A DNA stretch of 64,000 bases, taken from an uncultured Eubacteriales bacterium. Lineage in GTDB: Bacteria; Bacillota; Clostridia; Lachnospirales; Lachnospiraceae. The stretch spans positions 16,558 through 80,557 of the forward strand of contig OMWY01000011.1 in NCBI GenBank assembly GCA_900314885.1, given 5' to 3'. Numbering within the stretch: the stretch's first letter is position 1; every line of letters starts with the position of its first letter. The translations under genes were made by a program, and so were the position numbers. Positions 31,381-40,347 of the stretch are shown here, piece after piece. The notes below the pieces were generated by a model. It did no database searches, was not told where the DNA came from, and saw nothing but the letters and a program-made list of their open reading frames with translations.

Positions 31381-33666
31381 TTAGTCACCTGTTCTGAAGA
31401 GACTTATATCATCAACGACAACCCACGGTCCATCGCCGCTCACGCTCATTCTGGTACCGACCTTGACTGACTTGACTCCGTCAGGAATTACAATATCGGT
31501 TACCTGGGCATGATACCAGTCCTTCCAGGTATTGTTGAACTGAATCTCAGTCTTGTAAGTCTTAGACTTGCCATCCTTATCGGTTACCTTGATATAGAGC
31601 TTAGAATCATCATTTAGTGTAGCAACCTTAGTACCCTGATAATAGGCATTTAACTGATAAGTTCCGGCAGTCATCTTAGAGGTATCAACCTTCTGGTTAA
31701 TCTCAAAGTCTATACTCTTCTCGTCCCAGCCGGTATAATAATACTGACCATGGTGAGCGTTATCCGTACTTACATCTACCTTAGGAGCACCGCCACCATT
31801 CGGATCATAGTTCTTTACGGTCCAACCGCTACCGTCACCGTCGTTATCCTCAAAATCACCGTTTGTGATGAAATTGTCACCAATAACCGTAACTTCGCAG
31901 GTAGTAGTAAACTTACCCTTCTCTACAGAGATAGACTCTCCCTTTGAATCATATGAGAAAGCGTCAATATCACCGGTTACAGTAGTTGTTCCAAAATCAG
32001 CAGCCTTAATAGTGTCAGCAACATCGTCAGGCCATACGACATTCACCTGAACATTTGTCCCGTCAGTAAGATGAACAGTAGTCTGTGTAGGAAGGTCTGT
32101 GCTCTCATGATACTTTGTCTGAGCAGTAAGAGTATCTATATTCTTTACATTTACAGGGCCACTCGATCCCGTCTTTACATACTGATATACCTTTAAAGAC
32201 TCAAGAGCCTTGCCCGTATAATCGAAATACGCCTGATTATCCCAAGTACAGCCATTTTCATCGTCATGGACTTCAGGATCGTAACCCTTAGCGTACTTTG
32301 AAGCCCATCCTGAGCCATACTTGTTCCATGTGGATTTGTCAACAGGAAGCCATGCCGGTTCCCAGTAAAATGTTCCTAGTCCCATCTTGCCTACACTTGC
32401 GACAGCAGCCATCGCGTCCCTAATAGCCTGTGCCTGGCCTTCAGGAGTGATTGGATAATTGTAAGTCTGATCTCCTGCCTGTCCGCTTACAATAACACCA
32501 TAACCATCACCATCTTCTGTGGTAAATGCGTAAGAAACCTCGGCTACCATGACCTTCTTGTTAAATGTACCTGCTATCTTCTTAAGATTCGTGGCAAGGG
32601 TATCAGCGCTGCCATGCCAGAAAGGATAGTAGGATGTAGCAAATACATCAAAATCAACGCCTGCAGCAACAAGATCCTTTACTCTGCCATACTGATAGCC
32701 TTCCTTCTGAGGATCGGTATAGTGAACAGCTATTAATATGTCAGGATCTACAGCCCTTACCGCCTTAGCGCATGCTGACAGGAATGGAAATACATCAGAA
32801 TCCTGATTCATTCCGGCGCAGCCATTATTTATCTCGTTACCTATCTGAACCATGCCTACATCTACACCGGCATCCTTAAGGGTATTAAGAGACTCGGTTG
32901 TAAATTTCGCTCCGGCTTCTGCCTTCTCGGAAGGTGTCATATCTGTCCAGGCCTTAGGAGCCTTCTGCTTATTAGGGTCAGCCCAGAAATCCGAATAATG
33001 GAAATCAATAAGAACCTTCATTCCGTGATCGGTGGCAAGCTTGCCTATGTAAGCCGCGTTGTCGACATCACAGTTTCCGGCACCGTATCCTTCAGGATTT
33101 ACTTCGGTTCCATCCGACAGAGCGTAGACGGTGTATCCCTCGTCACCGGTTGAAGCTGTTACGTCTCCGGCGGAATATTCCTTGCCATTGTCATCCACAT
33201 ACTTGATGTTACCGCTGTCATCTACAGCGTAAGGGCAATTCCATACACGAAGACGGACATAATTCACTCCCGCTTCCTGTAATATATCAAAAAGGTTTGC
33301 CTCATTGCCATCAAAATCATAATACTTAGCGCCGCTCTTTATCTCTGAGAGATATGAGCTGACATCAACTCCGTTAATGAAGTCTGAGCTTAAATTATCG
33401 ATTTTCTTCACTGATATACCCGCGTCCACCGGACCATCATCTGTTTCCTCAGCAGCAGTGGTCGATGCTGAGGACGCAGCTTCTGAAGCTTCGGAAGCTG
33501 ACGCGCTGCCGGTGGTGGAAGCAGTGCTGCTTACGGTACTGGCTGATTTGACCGTGCTTCCTGAAGCGCTGCCGCTAGAAGACGAACGTCCGCAACCGGC
33601 CAACATAGAAATTGCCATTGCGAAACACAGTGATAACGGTAGAACCTTTTTTCCTTTGCTTTTCAC
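31381..33666 (-). CDS. Secreted GH53 arabinogalactan endo-beta-1,4-galactanase, lipoprotein
   Basis: GH53 enzymes cut beta-1,4-galactan side chains of pectin. The 761-residue product has a lipoprotein signal (SMLAGC, Cys near residue 26), a Ser/Thr/Ala linker, and the GH53 barrel (about 75-490) with DVSSYLSEI, NYVRLRVWN, LIDFHYSDFWADP, the acid/base Glu in QIGNEINNG (about 277) and the second Glu in VAEVSYAF (about 375). An Ig-like Big_4-type domain (about 530-615) and a beta-sandwich reminiscent of CBM61 (about 620-757) follow. The start is read as GTG at 33666, with TGGAGG 8 bases before it; the ATG overlapping that Shine-Dalgarno is less likely. The export motif indicates surface location. 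Confidence 0.92.
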   Translation of the reverse strand: MKSKGKKVLPLSLCFAMAISMLAGCGRSSSSGSASGSTVKSASTVSSTASTTGSASASEASEAASSASTTAAEETDDGPVDAGISVKKIDNLSSDFINGVDVSSYLSEIKSGAKYYDFDGNEANLFDILQEAGVNYVRLRVWNCPYAVDDSGNIKYVDDNGKEYSAGDVTASTGDEGYTVYALSDGTEVNPEGYGAGNCDVDNAAYIGKLATDHGMKVLIDFHYSDFWADPNKQKAPKAWTDMTPSEKAEAGAKFTTESLNTLKDAGVDVGMVQIGNEINNGCAGMNQDSDVFPFLSACAKAVRAVDPDILIAVHYTDPQKEGYQYGRVKDLVAAGVDFDVFATSYYPFWHGSADTLATNLKKIAGTFNKKVMVAEVSYAFTTEDGDGYGVIVSGQAGDQTYNYPITPEGQAQAIRDAMAAVASVGKMGLGTFYWEPAWLPVDKSTWNKYGSGWASKYAKGYDPEVHDDENGCTWDNQAYFDYTGKALESLKVYQYVKTGSSGPVNVKNIDTLTAQTKYHESTDLPTQTTVHLTDGTNVQVNVVWPDDVADTIKAADFGTTTVTGDIDAFSYDSKGESISVEKGKFTTTCEVTVIGDNFITNGDFEDNDGDGSGWTVKNYDPNGGGAPKVDVSTDNAHHGQYYYTGWDEKSIDFEINQKVDTSKMTAGTYQLNAYYQGTKVATLNDDSKLYIKVTDKDGKSKTYKTEIQFNNTWKDWYHAQVTDIVIPDGVKSVKVGTRMSVSGDGPWVVVDDISLFRTGD

Positions 33667-33712
33667 CTTACATACCTCCATACATTGCAATTTTGCGCTA
33701 TGATTAGATACC

Positions 33713-33738
33713 GCAATATTGCTACTGCCTATATTATA
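33713..33738 (-). promoter_or_regulatory. Galactanase promoter region with palindrome at the transcription start
   Basis: TATAAT on the minus strand at 33733-33738 is a perfect -10; no good -35 is seen at normal spacing, which suits an activator-dependent promoter. A 10-base palindrome GCAATATTGC (33713-33722) covers the expected transcription start and could be a regulator-binding site. Confidence 0.5.
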
Positions 33739-33788
33739 ACATACGGTGAAAATAATTGCTATCAATAATACTTAACAAAGTTTCAGGC

Positions 33789-33811
33789 AAAAAATTGTGC
33801 ATAATGCACAA
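33789..33811 (-). terminator. Probable terminator of the ThrE-type exporter gene
   Basis: TTGTGCA and TGCACAA (33795-33811) form a palindrome followed on the minus strand by TTTTTT. A second small hairpin (GCGCA/TGCGC) is at about 33830-33842. The same palindrome lies 57 bases upstream of the galactanase -10 and could alternatively be an operator. Confidence 0.5.
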
Positions 33812-33875
33812 ATATTTATTTGGTACAGGCGCAACTTGCGCTTATATATTCACTTCCTTATGTTCTCCTGCTCCT

Positions 33876-35132
33876 TCAATGCCCGACAAGCCTCAGCTTC
33901 TTGCGTTCCCTGGCTGAAGCATAAACTGAAGTAGTGACAAGCATTCCTACCGCTATGGCAAGCGCTATAACTAAAGTGTTCATTCCCGTCATACTGAACT
34001 CATGCCATTTCTGATCAACCGCGTATGACAATGATCGGTAGAGAGAACCTCCCGGAACAAGGGGCATTATAGCCGATACCAGAAAAATAGTCGCCGGAGC
34101 CTTCTTGTACTTTGCCATCTTTTCAGCGTAAAAAGTAACAACTATTGTAGCAAAGAGATAGCGCGACGGGTCATTTACGGTAAATGTTCCCGCAAAAAGG
34201 TAGGCTATCCATGAAAGGCCACCTCCCAGTCCGCAAGCCGCAAGCCTGTCACCCTTGACATTATAGATAGTGGAATATCCCAAAGCCCCGAGAAAAGCCA
34301 TAACAATTTCCACCGGGTAAAGTATGTATAGAGGCAGCGTAAAAGCCTTATCAGCGCCCAGGACCACAAAGTTATTATTAAAAAAATGTTCCGACGCCGT
34401 AAAGCCAAAGGCAATAGTTACAGCCGTAAGAATCGCTTCAAGAAAACGCACGACTCCAGTAATGGTATCACCACCGAACATATCACGCATGGAATTAGTA
34501 AGAATAATCCCCGGAATCAGTATCATAACGTCTCCGATACTTACCATACTTACCGAATGCGCAAGTCCCATTGCTACGAAAGCCGAAGCGAGGAATCCTC
34601 CTACGAGCGAGCTTACAAAAAGCATAAGGAAGTTGTTTAGCTTAAACCTATTCCATACTATATCTATTCCGAAAAACGGTATTGCTATAATTGCGCTTAC
34701 AAGTCCATCACTTACATCTCCGCCAAAGAACATAGAAAAAGCGAATGCCACAAGAAGATAGGCAAAAAGGCGTATCTGCCATTGATATCTTCCTTCAGCT
34801 ATGACAGAGTCATATTCTTTTCTGGCCTCTCCCACGTCCATTTTTCTCTCGCATATGTGACGACTTAACGCGTTCATCTTGTCAAGTCTGTTCATGTCAG
34901 ATGAAAATCCCTTTATACGCCTCGTCTGCGTAACTGAGCCCTGCTCTTTTGGATATACAGTCACTATCAGACTCGTCGTAATAGAGAGTACCTCTGCCTT
35001 ATCAGCCCCATAAGCCATACAGATTCTGTAAATGCTGTCCTCTACTCGCGATACTTCAGCGCCGGATACCATCATCTGCTCACCTATATCAAGTATAAGT
35101 GTCAGCCTTTCATCCCATAAATTGCCTTCCAT
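33876..35132 (-). CDS. Threonine/serine exporter family protein (ThrE-like)
   Basis: ThrE-type carriers export threonine and serine. The 418-residue product fuses the two usual halves: an N-terminal DUF1212-like part (MMVSGAEVSRVEDSIYRIC, EVLSITTSLIVTV) with five membrane segments, and a C-terminal ThrE2-like part with a further five (YSTIYNVKGDRLAACGLGGGL, LVPGGSLYRS). In Bacillus-type genomes these halves are often two genes. It follows the TtcA-like gene by 15 bases, as the last gene of the ABC operon. Confidence 0.88.
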   Translation of the reverse strand: MEGNLWDERLTLILDIGEQMMVSGAEVSRVEDSIYRICMAYGADKAEVLSITTSLIVTVYPKEQGSVTQTRRIKGFSSDMNRLDKMNALSRHICERKMDVGEARKEYDSVIAEGRYQWQIRLFAYLLVAFAFSMFFGGDVSDGLVSAIIAIPFFGIDIVWNRFKLNNFLMLFVSSLVGGFLASAFVAMGLAHSVSMVSIGDVMILIPGIILTNSMRDMFGGDTITGVVRFLEAILTAVTIAFGFTASEHFFNNNFVVLGADKAFTLPLYILYPVEIVMAFLGALGYSTIYNVKGDRLAACGLGGGLSWIAYLFAGTFTVNDPSRYLFATIVVTFYAEKMAKYKKAPATIFLVSAIMPLVPGGSLYRSLSYAVDQKWHEFSMTGMNTLVIALAIAVGMLVTTSVYASARERKKLRLVGH

Positions 35133-35147
35133 TGTCTGCCACCCCGG

Positions 35148-36383
35148 TCAATATCTCTCAAGAAAGCTGTGCTTCACATCATTGTCCTTGTAAGCGATTA
35201 CGGTCTTAAGATTTACATTTTCCATACTCTTAAATATATTAGCTTCAACGCTTGGATTTGTTTTATGAAGCTCGGCTATGAGATTCTTTACATCATCACG
35301 TCTGCTGCCCCTGCTGCCGCCACAGGACGTACAGTTTTCCGTAAACCGGCAGGCGCACTGGATAAAAGAAAGTCCATTGTAATCCCTCCATGCCTTAATA
35401 GCCGATTCATGTACCATATACATAGGCCTGATAAGCTCAAGTCCCGGAAAATTGTTGCTGTGAAGCTTCGGCATCATAGTCTCAAACTTACCGGCGTACA
35501 GCATCCCCATCATAACTGTCTCTATGACATCATCAAAATGGTGGCCAAGCGCTATCTTATTGCAGCCTCGCTTACGAGCTTCCCTGTATAGATATCCACG
35601 GCGCATTCTTGCGCAGAGATAACACGGATTCTTCTCCACATTCGCAACGGAATCGAAAATCCGGGTCTCAAATATCTCAATCGGAACACCAAGGAGCTTC
35701 GCGTTATCCTCAATAATTTTCCTGTTTTCAGCGTTATATCCCGGATCCATAACCACAAACTTTAGGCCGAAGTTAACCTTGTGGTGCTTCATCAGCTCCT
35801 GCATAAGCTTTGCGAGGAGAAATGAATCCTTGCCTCCCGAAATACAGACCATGATGTTATCGCCCTCATTTACGAGTTCATATTCCTTTACAGCCTTAAT
35901 AAATGGGCTCCATATATCTACGTGGTATGTCTTTATTATGCTCTTCTCTATAGCCCTCGTGCGGTCCTTAAGACCATCTTCTCTCGCAACGGTTTCCTCA
36001 AGTCTCTGCCTTACGAGCGACCGCCAGCCGCCAAGCACATTCTTCGCGTTAAAGCCATGAAAACGCATTACATTCGCGACAAAATCGCTCCTTAACCCAG
36101 TATGGCAGAAAATAAACAGCGGAAAAGCCTTCGCGTCAGACTCGTTCTTACAGATGTCCGGAAATTTTTCGCATAAGAAATCAACTATCATAGTCTCAAA
36201 TGGCTTTACTTCCTCTATCTCCATATCATCCGTAACAAAGAACGGAACTGAAAAAGCGCCCGGGAAGGAACCGCGCTTAAAGTCCCCTTCCGGACGTATA
36301 TCAATTACTGCCCCGGCAGCCGCCGGGGACTCAGAGTTCTTAAAAAGTTCTGTCAATTCGTCTAAACTAATGCCTTCGTTCAT
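35148..36383 (-). CDS. Fusion of rhodanese-like domain and TtcA-type PP-loop ATPase
   Basis: Residues 1-135 form a rhodanese-like domain (VIDIRPEGDFKRGSFPGAFSVP, active-loop Cys at about 92 in FCHTGLRS, VLGGWRSL). Residues 165-411 match the TtcA/TtuA group of tRNA thiolases: PP-loop SGGKDS (about 185), PCYLCARMRRG, GHHFDDVIETVMM and a Cys-rich CACRFTENCTSCGG. Rhodaneses carry persulfide sulfur, so the fusion could deliver sulfur directly for tRNA 2-thiolation, for example 2-thiocytidine at position 32. The exact target base is not known. It lies between DUF4340 and thrE genes. Confidence 0.85.
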   Translation of the reverse strand: MNEGISLDELTELFKNSESPAAAGAVIDIRPEGDFKRGSFPGAFSVPFFVTDDMEIEEVKPFETMIVDFLCEKFPDICKNESDAKAFPLFIFCHTGLRSDFVANVMRFHGFNAKNVLGGWRSLVRQRLEETVAREDGLKDRTRAIEKSIIKTYHVDIWSPFIKAVKEYELVNEGDNIMVCISGGKDSFLLAKLMQELMKHHKVNFGLKFVVMDPGYNAENRKIIEDNAKLLGVPIEIFETRIFDSVANVEKNPCYLCARMRRGYLYREARKRGCNKIALGHHFDDVIETVMMGMLYAGKFETMMPKLHSNNFPGLELIRPMYMVHESAIKAWRDYNGLSFIQCACRFTENCTSCGGSRGSRRDDVKNLIAELHKTNPSVEANIFKSMENVNLKTVIAYKDNDVKHSFLERY

Positions 36384-36392
36384 CTTATATAC

Positions 36393-37922
36393 TCACTTTG
36401 AAACATTATTTCCTTCTTCAGTGATTGCCTTGACAGCGCTCTCGACAGTTTTTCTGTTCGCAAGGAAATAACTCTCGCCGTCAACATCAGCGCGGCAGAA
36501 GTTATCGTCATAACCGTAATAAGTTACCTTCGAAGCCGAGCCGTTCTTAAGCTTGAATGATACGGTCAGTACCTCGTCAGTTCCTTTATATTTCTCGCTA
36601 GACCTGTCAGCTTCCCTGTCAATGGTAATCCCTATAATCTTAGAGTATATATCCGTGAAGGTGCTCTTGTCAACCTCTTTGCCGTCCCAAAAATATTTTG
36701 TTACGGTTTCATCGTCTGATGTTATCGATGATGAGGAGGTACCATCGTCCACAGAGCTGCCGCTTGCGACTTCCTTGATAGACAGTTTATAAGCCTTTCC
36801 GCCGCAGGTTACATCCATAGAGCTAACATCCTTTATATTAATGAGCTCAACAAGAGAATTTACAACGTCCACACGATTCACATCGACAAGCTTAGATACA
36901 GCGTCAGCGCTCATTTCGTAGATACCGTTGTCGCCCTCAATCTGACAGTAATAGCTGCTGCCGAGAGAGTTCTCATTTCCAAAGCTTATGGAAAATGTCT
37001 TTAGCTCCTTTCTCTTTATAGCAGCGTCGGTTGAATTGTAGCCGGTCTCATCCTCATAATAAGACACAGTAAGCATAGAAGAAGGATTATCCAGGCCATA
37101 CTTATCCTTTTCAGAATCCGTCGCCTTCCATGTGACGCAGTCACCAAGGGTAAACGAACCATAATTGCCAAGCAGACTTGTGACCTTATCCTGGTCGGCA
37201 GCCATAATCCTGTCATACCCCTGCTTCAGTATCCACGGATCACTTCCGGTTGTATCTATATCATTATCCGGTTCGTATGAGAGCTCAATATTTCCGTCCT
37301 TCTTCTCAATCAGAAGATCGGTTATATAATCAGTGGTTATAGAAGGTGTGGCAAGCTTAGCTATAAGATCGCTCTCGCTAATCTCGAAGGGACTTCTGAG
37401 CGATGTTCCACCCAGGTAAATGGTTGTCTCATCATTTATAGAAAAATACGTTCCATCAGCAGTCGGATTCTCGTCTCCTATATTAAGGGTAACAGACCCT
37501 GCTGTAGCGCATGAAAGAGTTACGGTAGCGTAGGGCTTAGCGAGTCCGTATGTCTCCATCTCGCCATTATCTATAACCTTATTGCTCTTATCGGCCCCAA
37601 GTACAGCCGAAATAATATCACTTATCTTGTCCCCGTCAAGAGGAAATGAACTGTCATCCTTTAGTGACCAGCTCTCACCATCCTTAACGGCAATCGCTGA
37701 CAGACTCGCGGTCTCAAAGCTTACAGTATTTACCTCATCCTCAGAAAATGAAACAATCTTCTTATCCTCTTCCGAAAGGGTGGAGGCACTGCCTTCAGCT
37801 GACACCGCTGATGATGAGCTTCCCTCGTCGCTCTTTTTCTTCATTGCTGTAACAGCATAGAGAGCGATGAGGATAGCGAGAATGAGCACGAGAATCAGGA
37901 CATTTCTGCCTTTCTTCCCCAT
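36393..37922 (-). CDS. DUF4340 domain-containing membrane-anchored protein
   Basis: The 509-residue product has one N-terminal membrane segment (about residues 7-25), a Ser-rich linker and a long extracytoplasmic part with repeated beta segments. DUF4340 features appear, such as YGLAKPYATVTLSC and YGLDNPSSMLTVSYY, with a second half of the same type. It starts one base after the GldG-like gene. Members occur next to GldG-type proteins in ABC systems of unknown cargo. Confidence 0.85.
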   Translation of the reverse strand: MGKKGRNVLILVLILAILIALYAVTAMKKKSDEGSSSSAVSAEGSASTLSEEDKKIVSFSEDEVNTVSFETASLSAIAVKDGESWSLKDDSSFPLDGDKISDIISAVLGADKSNKVIDNGEMETYGLAKPYATVTLSCATAGSVTLNIGDENPTADGTYFSINDETTIYLGGTSLRSPFEISESDLIAKLATPSITTDYITDLLIEKKDGNIELSYEPDNDIDTTGSDPWILKQGYDRIMAADQDKVTSLLGNYGSFTLGDCVTWKATDSEKDKYGLDNPSSMLTVSYYEDETGYNSTDAAIKRKELKTFSISFGNENSLGSSYYCQIEGDNGIYEMSADAVSKLVDVNRVDVVNSLVELINIKDVSSMDVTCGGKAYKLSIKEVASGSSVDDGTSSSSITSDDETVTKYFWDGKEVDKSTFTDIYSKIIGITIDREADRSSEKYKGTDEVLTVSFKLKNGSASKVTYYGYDDNFCRADVDGESYFLANRKTVESAVKAITEEGNNVSK

Positions 37923-37923
37923 A

Positions 37924-39468
37924 TCAGAGCCTCCTTCTCTTCACAACTTCGATAGCGCCAAGACCGACTACGATTAGTGGAAGAAGAATTATCGTAAGGA
38001 ACATAAGGAAGTTCTGAGTTGATGTAGGTATAGCGAGGTATTCCTGGGAGAAGCTCTTGGCAGGAACAGTCAGCTCACTGTCAGTCCTGTCAACTACATA
38101 GTTTACGCTGTCTGTGAAGAGGTCAAGGTTGCCCATAGATGAATATCCTGTAAAATCAAGAGTTCCCTGACCGTTCATATCTATAGCGCTAGTAAGCGAA
38201 GATGAACTGTATACTATAAGGTGAGTCGTGCCATTGTCAACGCTCTCTTCAGCCGACATACCGATATAAAATGGTCCCGCTATATCCGCGTCTTCCTTCT
38301 TAAATGTACCGCTTGAAAGGTTTGTCTTTGAATAAGCGTTATCGCTCGTCTGAAGGAGTCCCGTAACCTTCACGCTGCTTCTTACTTCCACATCATCTGA
38401 AAGGCCGACAGCCTCAAAGAAGGCAAGAGGCTTATTATTGCTCGCTGTATTACTCGTAATATCGCTTGATAGCACAGAAGGATTGAGTACGTAGGAAATT
38501 CCGTTAATAGTCTTATCGGAATCAGGCTCCATGACAATTCCCGATACAGTCTTTATGCCATAATATTCCAGAAGGCTCTCGAAATTTGTCATATCATTCG
38601 TAGTGTAAGCGCAGGTAATGACAGCATCACCGCCATTTTCAAGGTACTTCTTAATCATATCGGTCTCGGCAGTCGTGAAATCATTGACAGGAGCGTTTAT
38701 GATAAGAGCCGAACAGCTTGCCGGGATTTCAGTCTCACTTACAGTCGCAAGCCCCTCTACATTTACATTCTGCTTCTTAAGGTAGCTGTTCGTGCTCTCT
38801 GAGAGGTCTGACTCGCCGTGTCCGGTCGTATAGTAGACGGTAGGAAGCGTTGTGCTCGTTACATACTGGATTGCGCTTGTTATCTGCCCCTCTACGTCAT
38901 ATCCCGAAAGCTTCTGCTGATATGTTGACTGGTCAAACGTAGTCTGGACAAGGTCATAGGCCGAGATGAACTTTGATCTGCCGTTTGTCTCATCAACTAC
39001 AATAACAGAATTCTGAGAAACAGAGGTTGTTGTTGTATCTACGTATGTTTTTACAAAGTCAGGATATACGGTAGGGTCCTTATACTCTACCTTTACCTTC
39101 TTTGAAATCTTCGTAAACTCATCAATCATCTTGCTGATTCTTGTATCAGCGCCTGATTCACTCGCGAGAACATAGATATCTATATTGTCATCCAATTTCT
39201 TAAGAAGTCCCTTTGATGTATCGGTAAGAGTGTAGAGATTACCCTCTGTCATATCAGCCTGAATTCCAAGATTTGATACAACAAGGTTTAATACAATAAC
39301 TACAGCTACCACAAATACGGTTATAAGGGTGGTATACCCGCCATTTTTAAATACACGCTTTCTATACTCCGCGGATTTCTTTTCCGGAGTGCGGGCAGGC
39401 TTATTTTTCAAAGAAACTTCCTTATTCTTGTCCGCTTCGGAAGCTTCGTTTTTCTTAAATAATGACAT
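37924..39468 (-). CDS. GldG-family ABC transporter auxiliary protein
   Basis: The 514-residue product has a basic N-terminus, a membrane segment at about residues 45-65, a large extracytoplasmic part, and a second membrane segment near the C-terminus (about 485-505) before a KRRRL end. VEGQITSAIQYVTSTTLPTVYYTTGHGE is typical of the GldG/IFT-like family (starting about residue 195). In Bacteroidetes GldG works with GldA and GldF in gliding; here it is part of a transporter of unknown substrate. Signal peptide cleavage is not expected. Confidence 0.85.
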   Translation of the reverse strand: MSLFKKNEASEADKNKEVSLKNKPARTPEKKSAEYRKRVFKNGGYTTLITVFVVAVVIVLNLVVSNLGIQADMTEGNLYTLTDTSKGLLKKLDDNIDIYVLASESGADTRISKMIDEFTKISKKVKVEYKDPTVYPDFVKTYVDTTTTSVSQNSVIVVDETNGRSKFISAYDLVQTTFDQSTYQQKLSGYDVEGQITSAIQYVTSTTLPTVYYTTGHGESDLSESTNSYLKKQNVNVEGLATVSETEIPASCSALIINAPVNDFTTAETDMIKKYLENGGDAVITCAYTTNDMTNFESLLEYYGIKTVSGIVMEPDSDKTINGISYVLNPSVLSSDITSNTASNNKPLAFFEAVGLSDDVEVRSSVKVTGLLQTSDNAYSKTNLSSGTFKKEDADIAGPFYIGMSAEESVDNGTTHLIVYSSSSLTSAIDMNGQGTLDFTGYSSMGNLDLFTDSVNYVVDRTDSELTVPAKSFSQEYLAIPTSTQNFLMFLTIILLPLIVVGLGAIEVVKRRRL

Positions 39469-39483
39469 CCTTCTCTCCTTTCA

Positions 39484-40347
39484 TTAACTCCAGCGTCTCT
39501 TCTTTATTACCTGAACTGACAGGAAGACAAAGATGAACGTGAAACTTATCATATAAACAATATTTGACAGATCAATTATTCCGTTTGTAAATGTGGTGAA
39601 TCTGTCCGTTATTGAAAGGAAATTACCGAAGTTGGCAACCAGGTTATCATATACCCCATTCTTAGCCACATAGAGCACGATTGCCACTGCTTCGCAGATG
39701 CCAAAGCCCGCGGCTGAAAGAAGTACATTTTTAACTATATAGTAAATGATGAGCCAGAGGATCGCCAATAATACGGTAATGAAAATAAAGGCTGACTTGT
39801 TATCGCTTGGAAGCATGCCCGTAAGCGATGTAATAAAATAGAGAATTATCGTCGCAATAAACGAAACAACCGCCGATACCATCTGGTTTTCACAACAGGT
39901 CGAGACAAAAAGGCCGAGTGAAATAAAGGCCATACCTTCAAGCGTAAATCCGAAGATTGTGGCATAGGCCGTACCAAGGCTGACATTTCCATACGCCTTC
40001 ATAATCAGAGGATAGAAGCATATTACCGCGATTCCGATTAAAAATACGGTGATTGTAGCAAAAAACTTGCCAAGGACAATCTTCTCAACCGTAACCGGAC
40101 TCGTGAGCAGGAGCTGGTCTGTCTTCTGGTGACGTTCCTCCGCCATAACCCTCATGGTAATTACCGGCGTCAGTATGAAGAATATAAATGATACGCTTCT
40201 CAGAGTATACTCAAAATTAGCATATGAGTTCATTATATTATAGGCTGAAAAGTAAATGCCTATTATTATAAGGAAAAACGCTATGAAAGCGTATCCTATA
40301 AATGAAGTAAAGTAGCCCTTAAGCTCCTTTTTATAAATCGCTTTCAT
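39484..40347 (-). CDS. ABC-2 type permease (GldF-like)
   Basis: The 287-residue product has six membrane segments and the ABC-2 pattern: a short N-terminus, VITMRVMAEERHQKTDQLLLTSPVTVEKIVLGKF (from about residue 61) and GMAFISLGLFVSTCCENQMVSAV. It starts 17 bases inside the ATPase gene and is followed by the GldG-like gene. With these it forms an exporter-like complex in the membrane. Confidence 0.9.
   Translation of the reverse strand: MKAIYKKELKGYFTSFIGYAFIAFFLIIIGIYFSAYNIMNSYANFEYTLRSVSFIFFILTPVITMRVMAEERHQKTDQLLLTSPVTVEKIVLGKFFATITVFLIGIAVICFYPLIMKAYGNVSLGTAYATIFGFTLEGMAFISLGLFVSTCCENQMVSAVVSFIATIILYFITSLTGMLPSDNKSAFIFITVLLAILWLIIYYIVKNVLLSAAGFGICEAVAIVLYVAKNGVYDNLVANFGNFLSITDRFTTFTNGIIDLSNIVYMISFTFIFVFLSVQVIKKRRWS

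Noticed and set aside
33795..33811. Catabolite-response (cre) element upstream of the galactanase
   Set aside because: The palindrome does not match the cre pattern; a terminator role for the neighbouring thrE gene is at least as likely.
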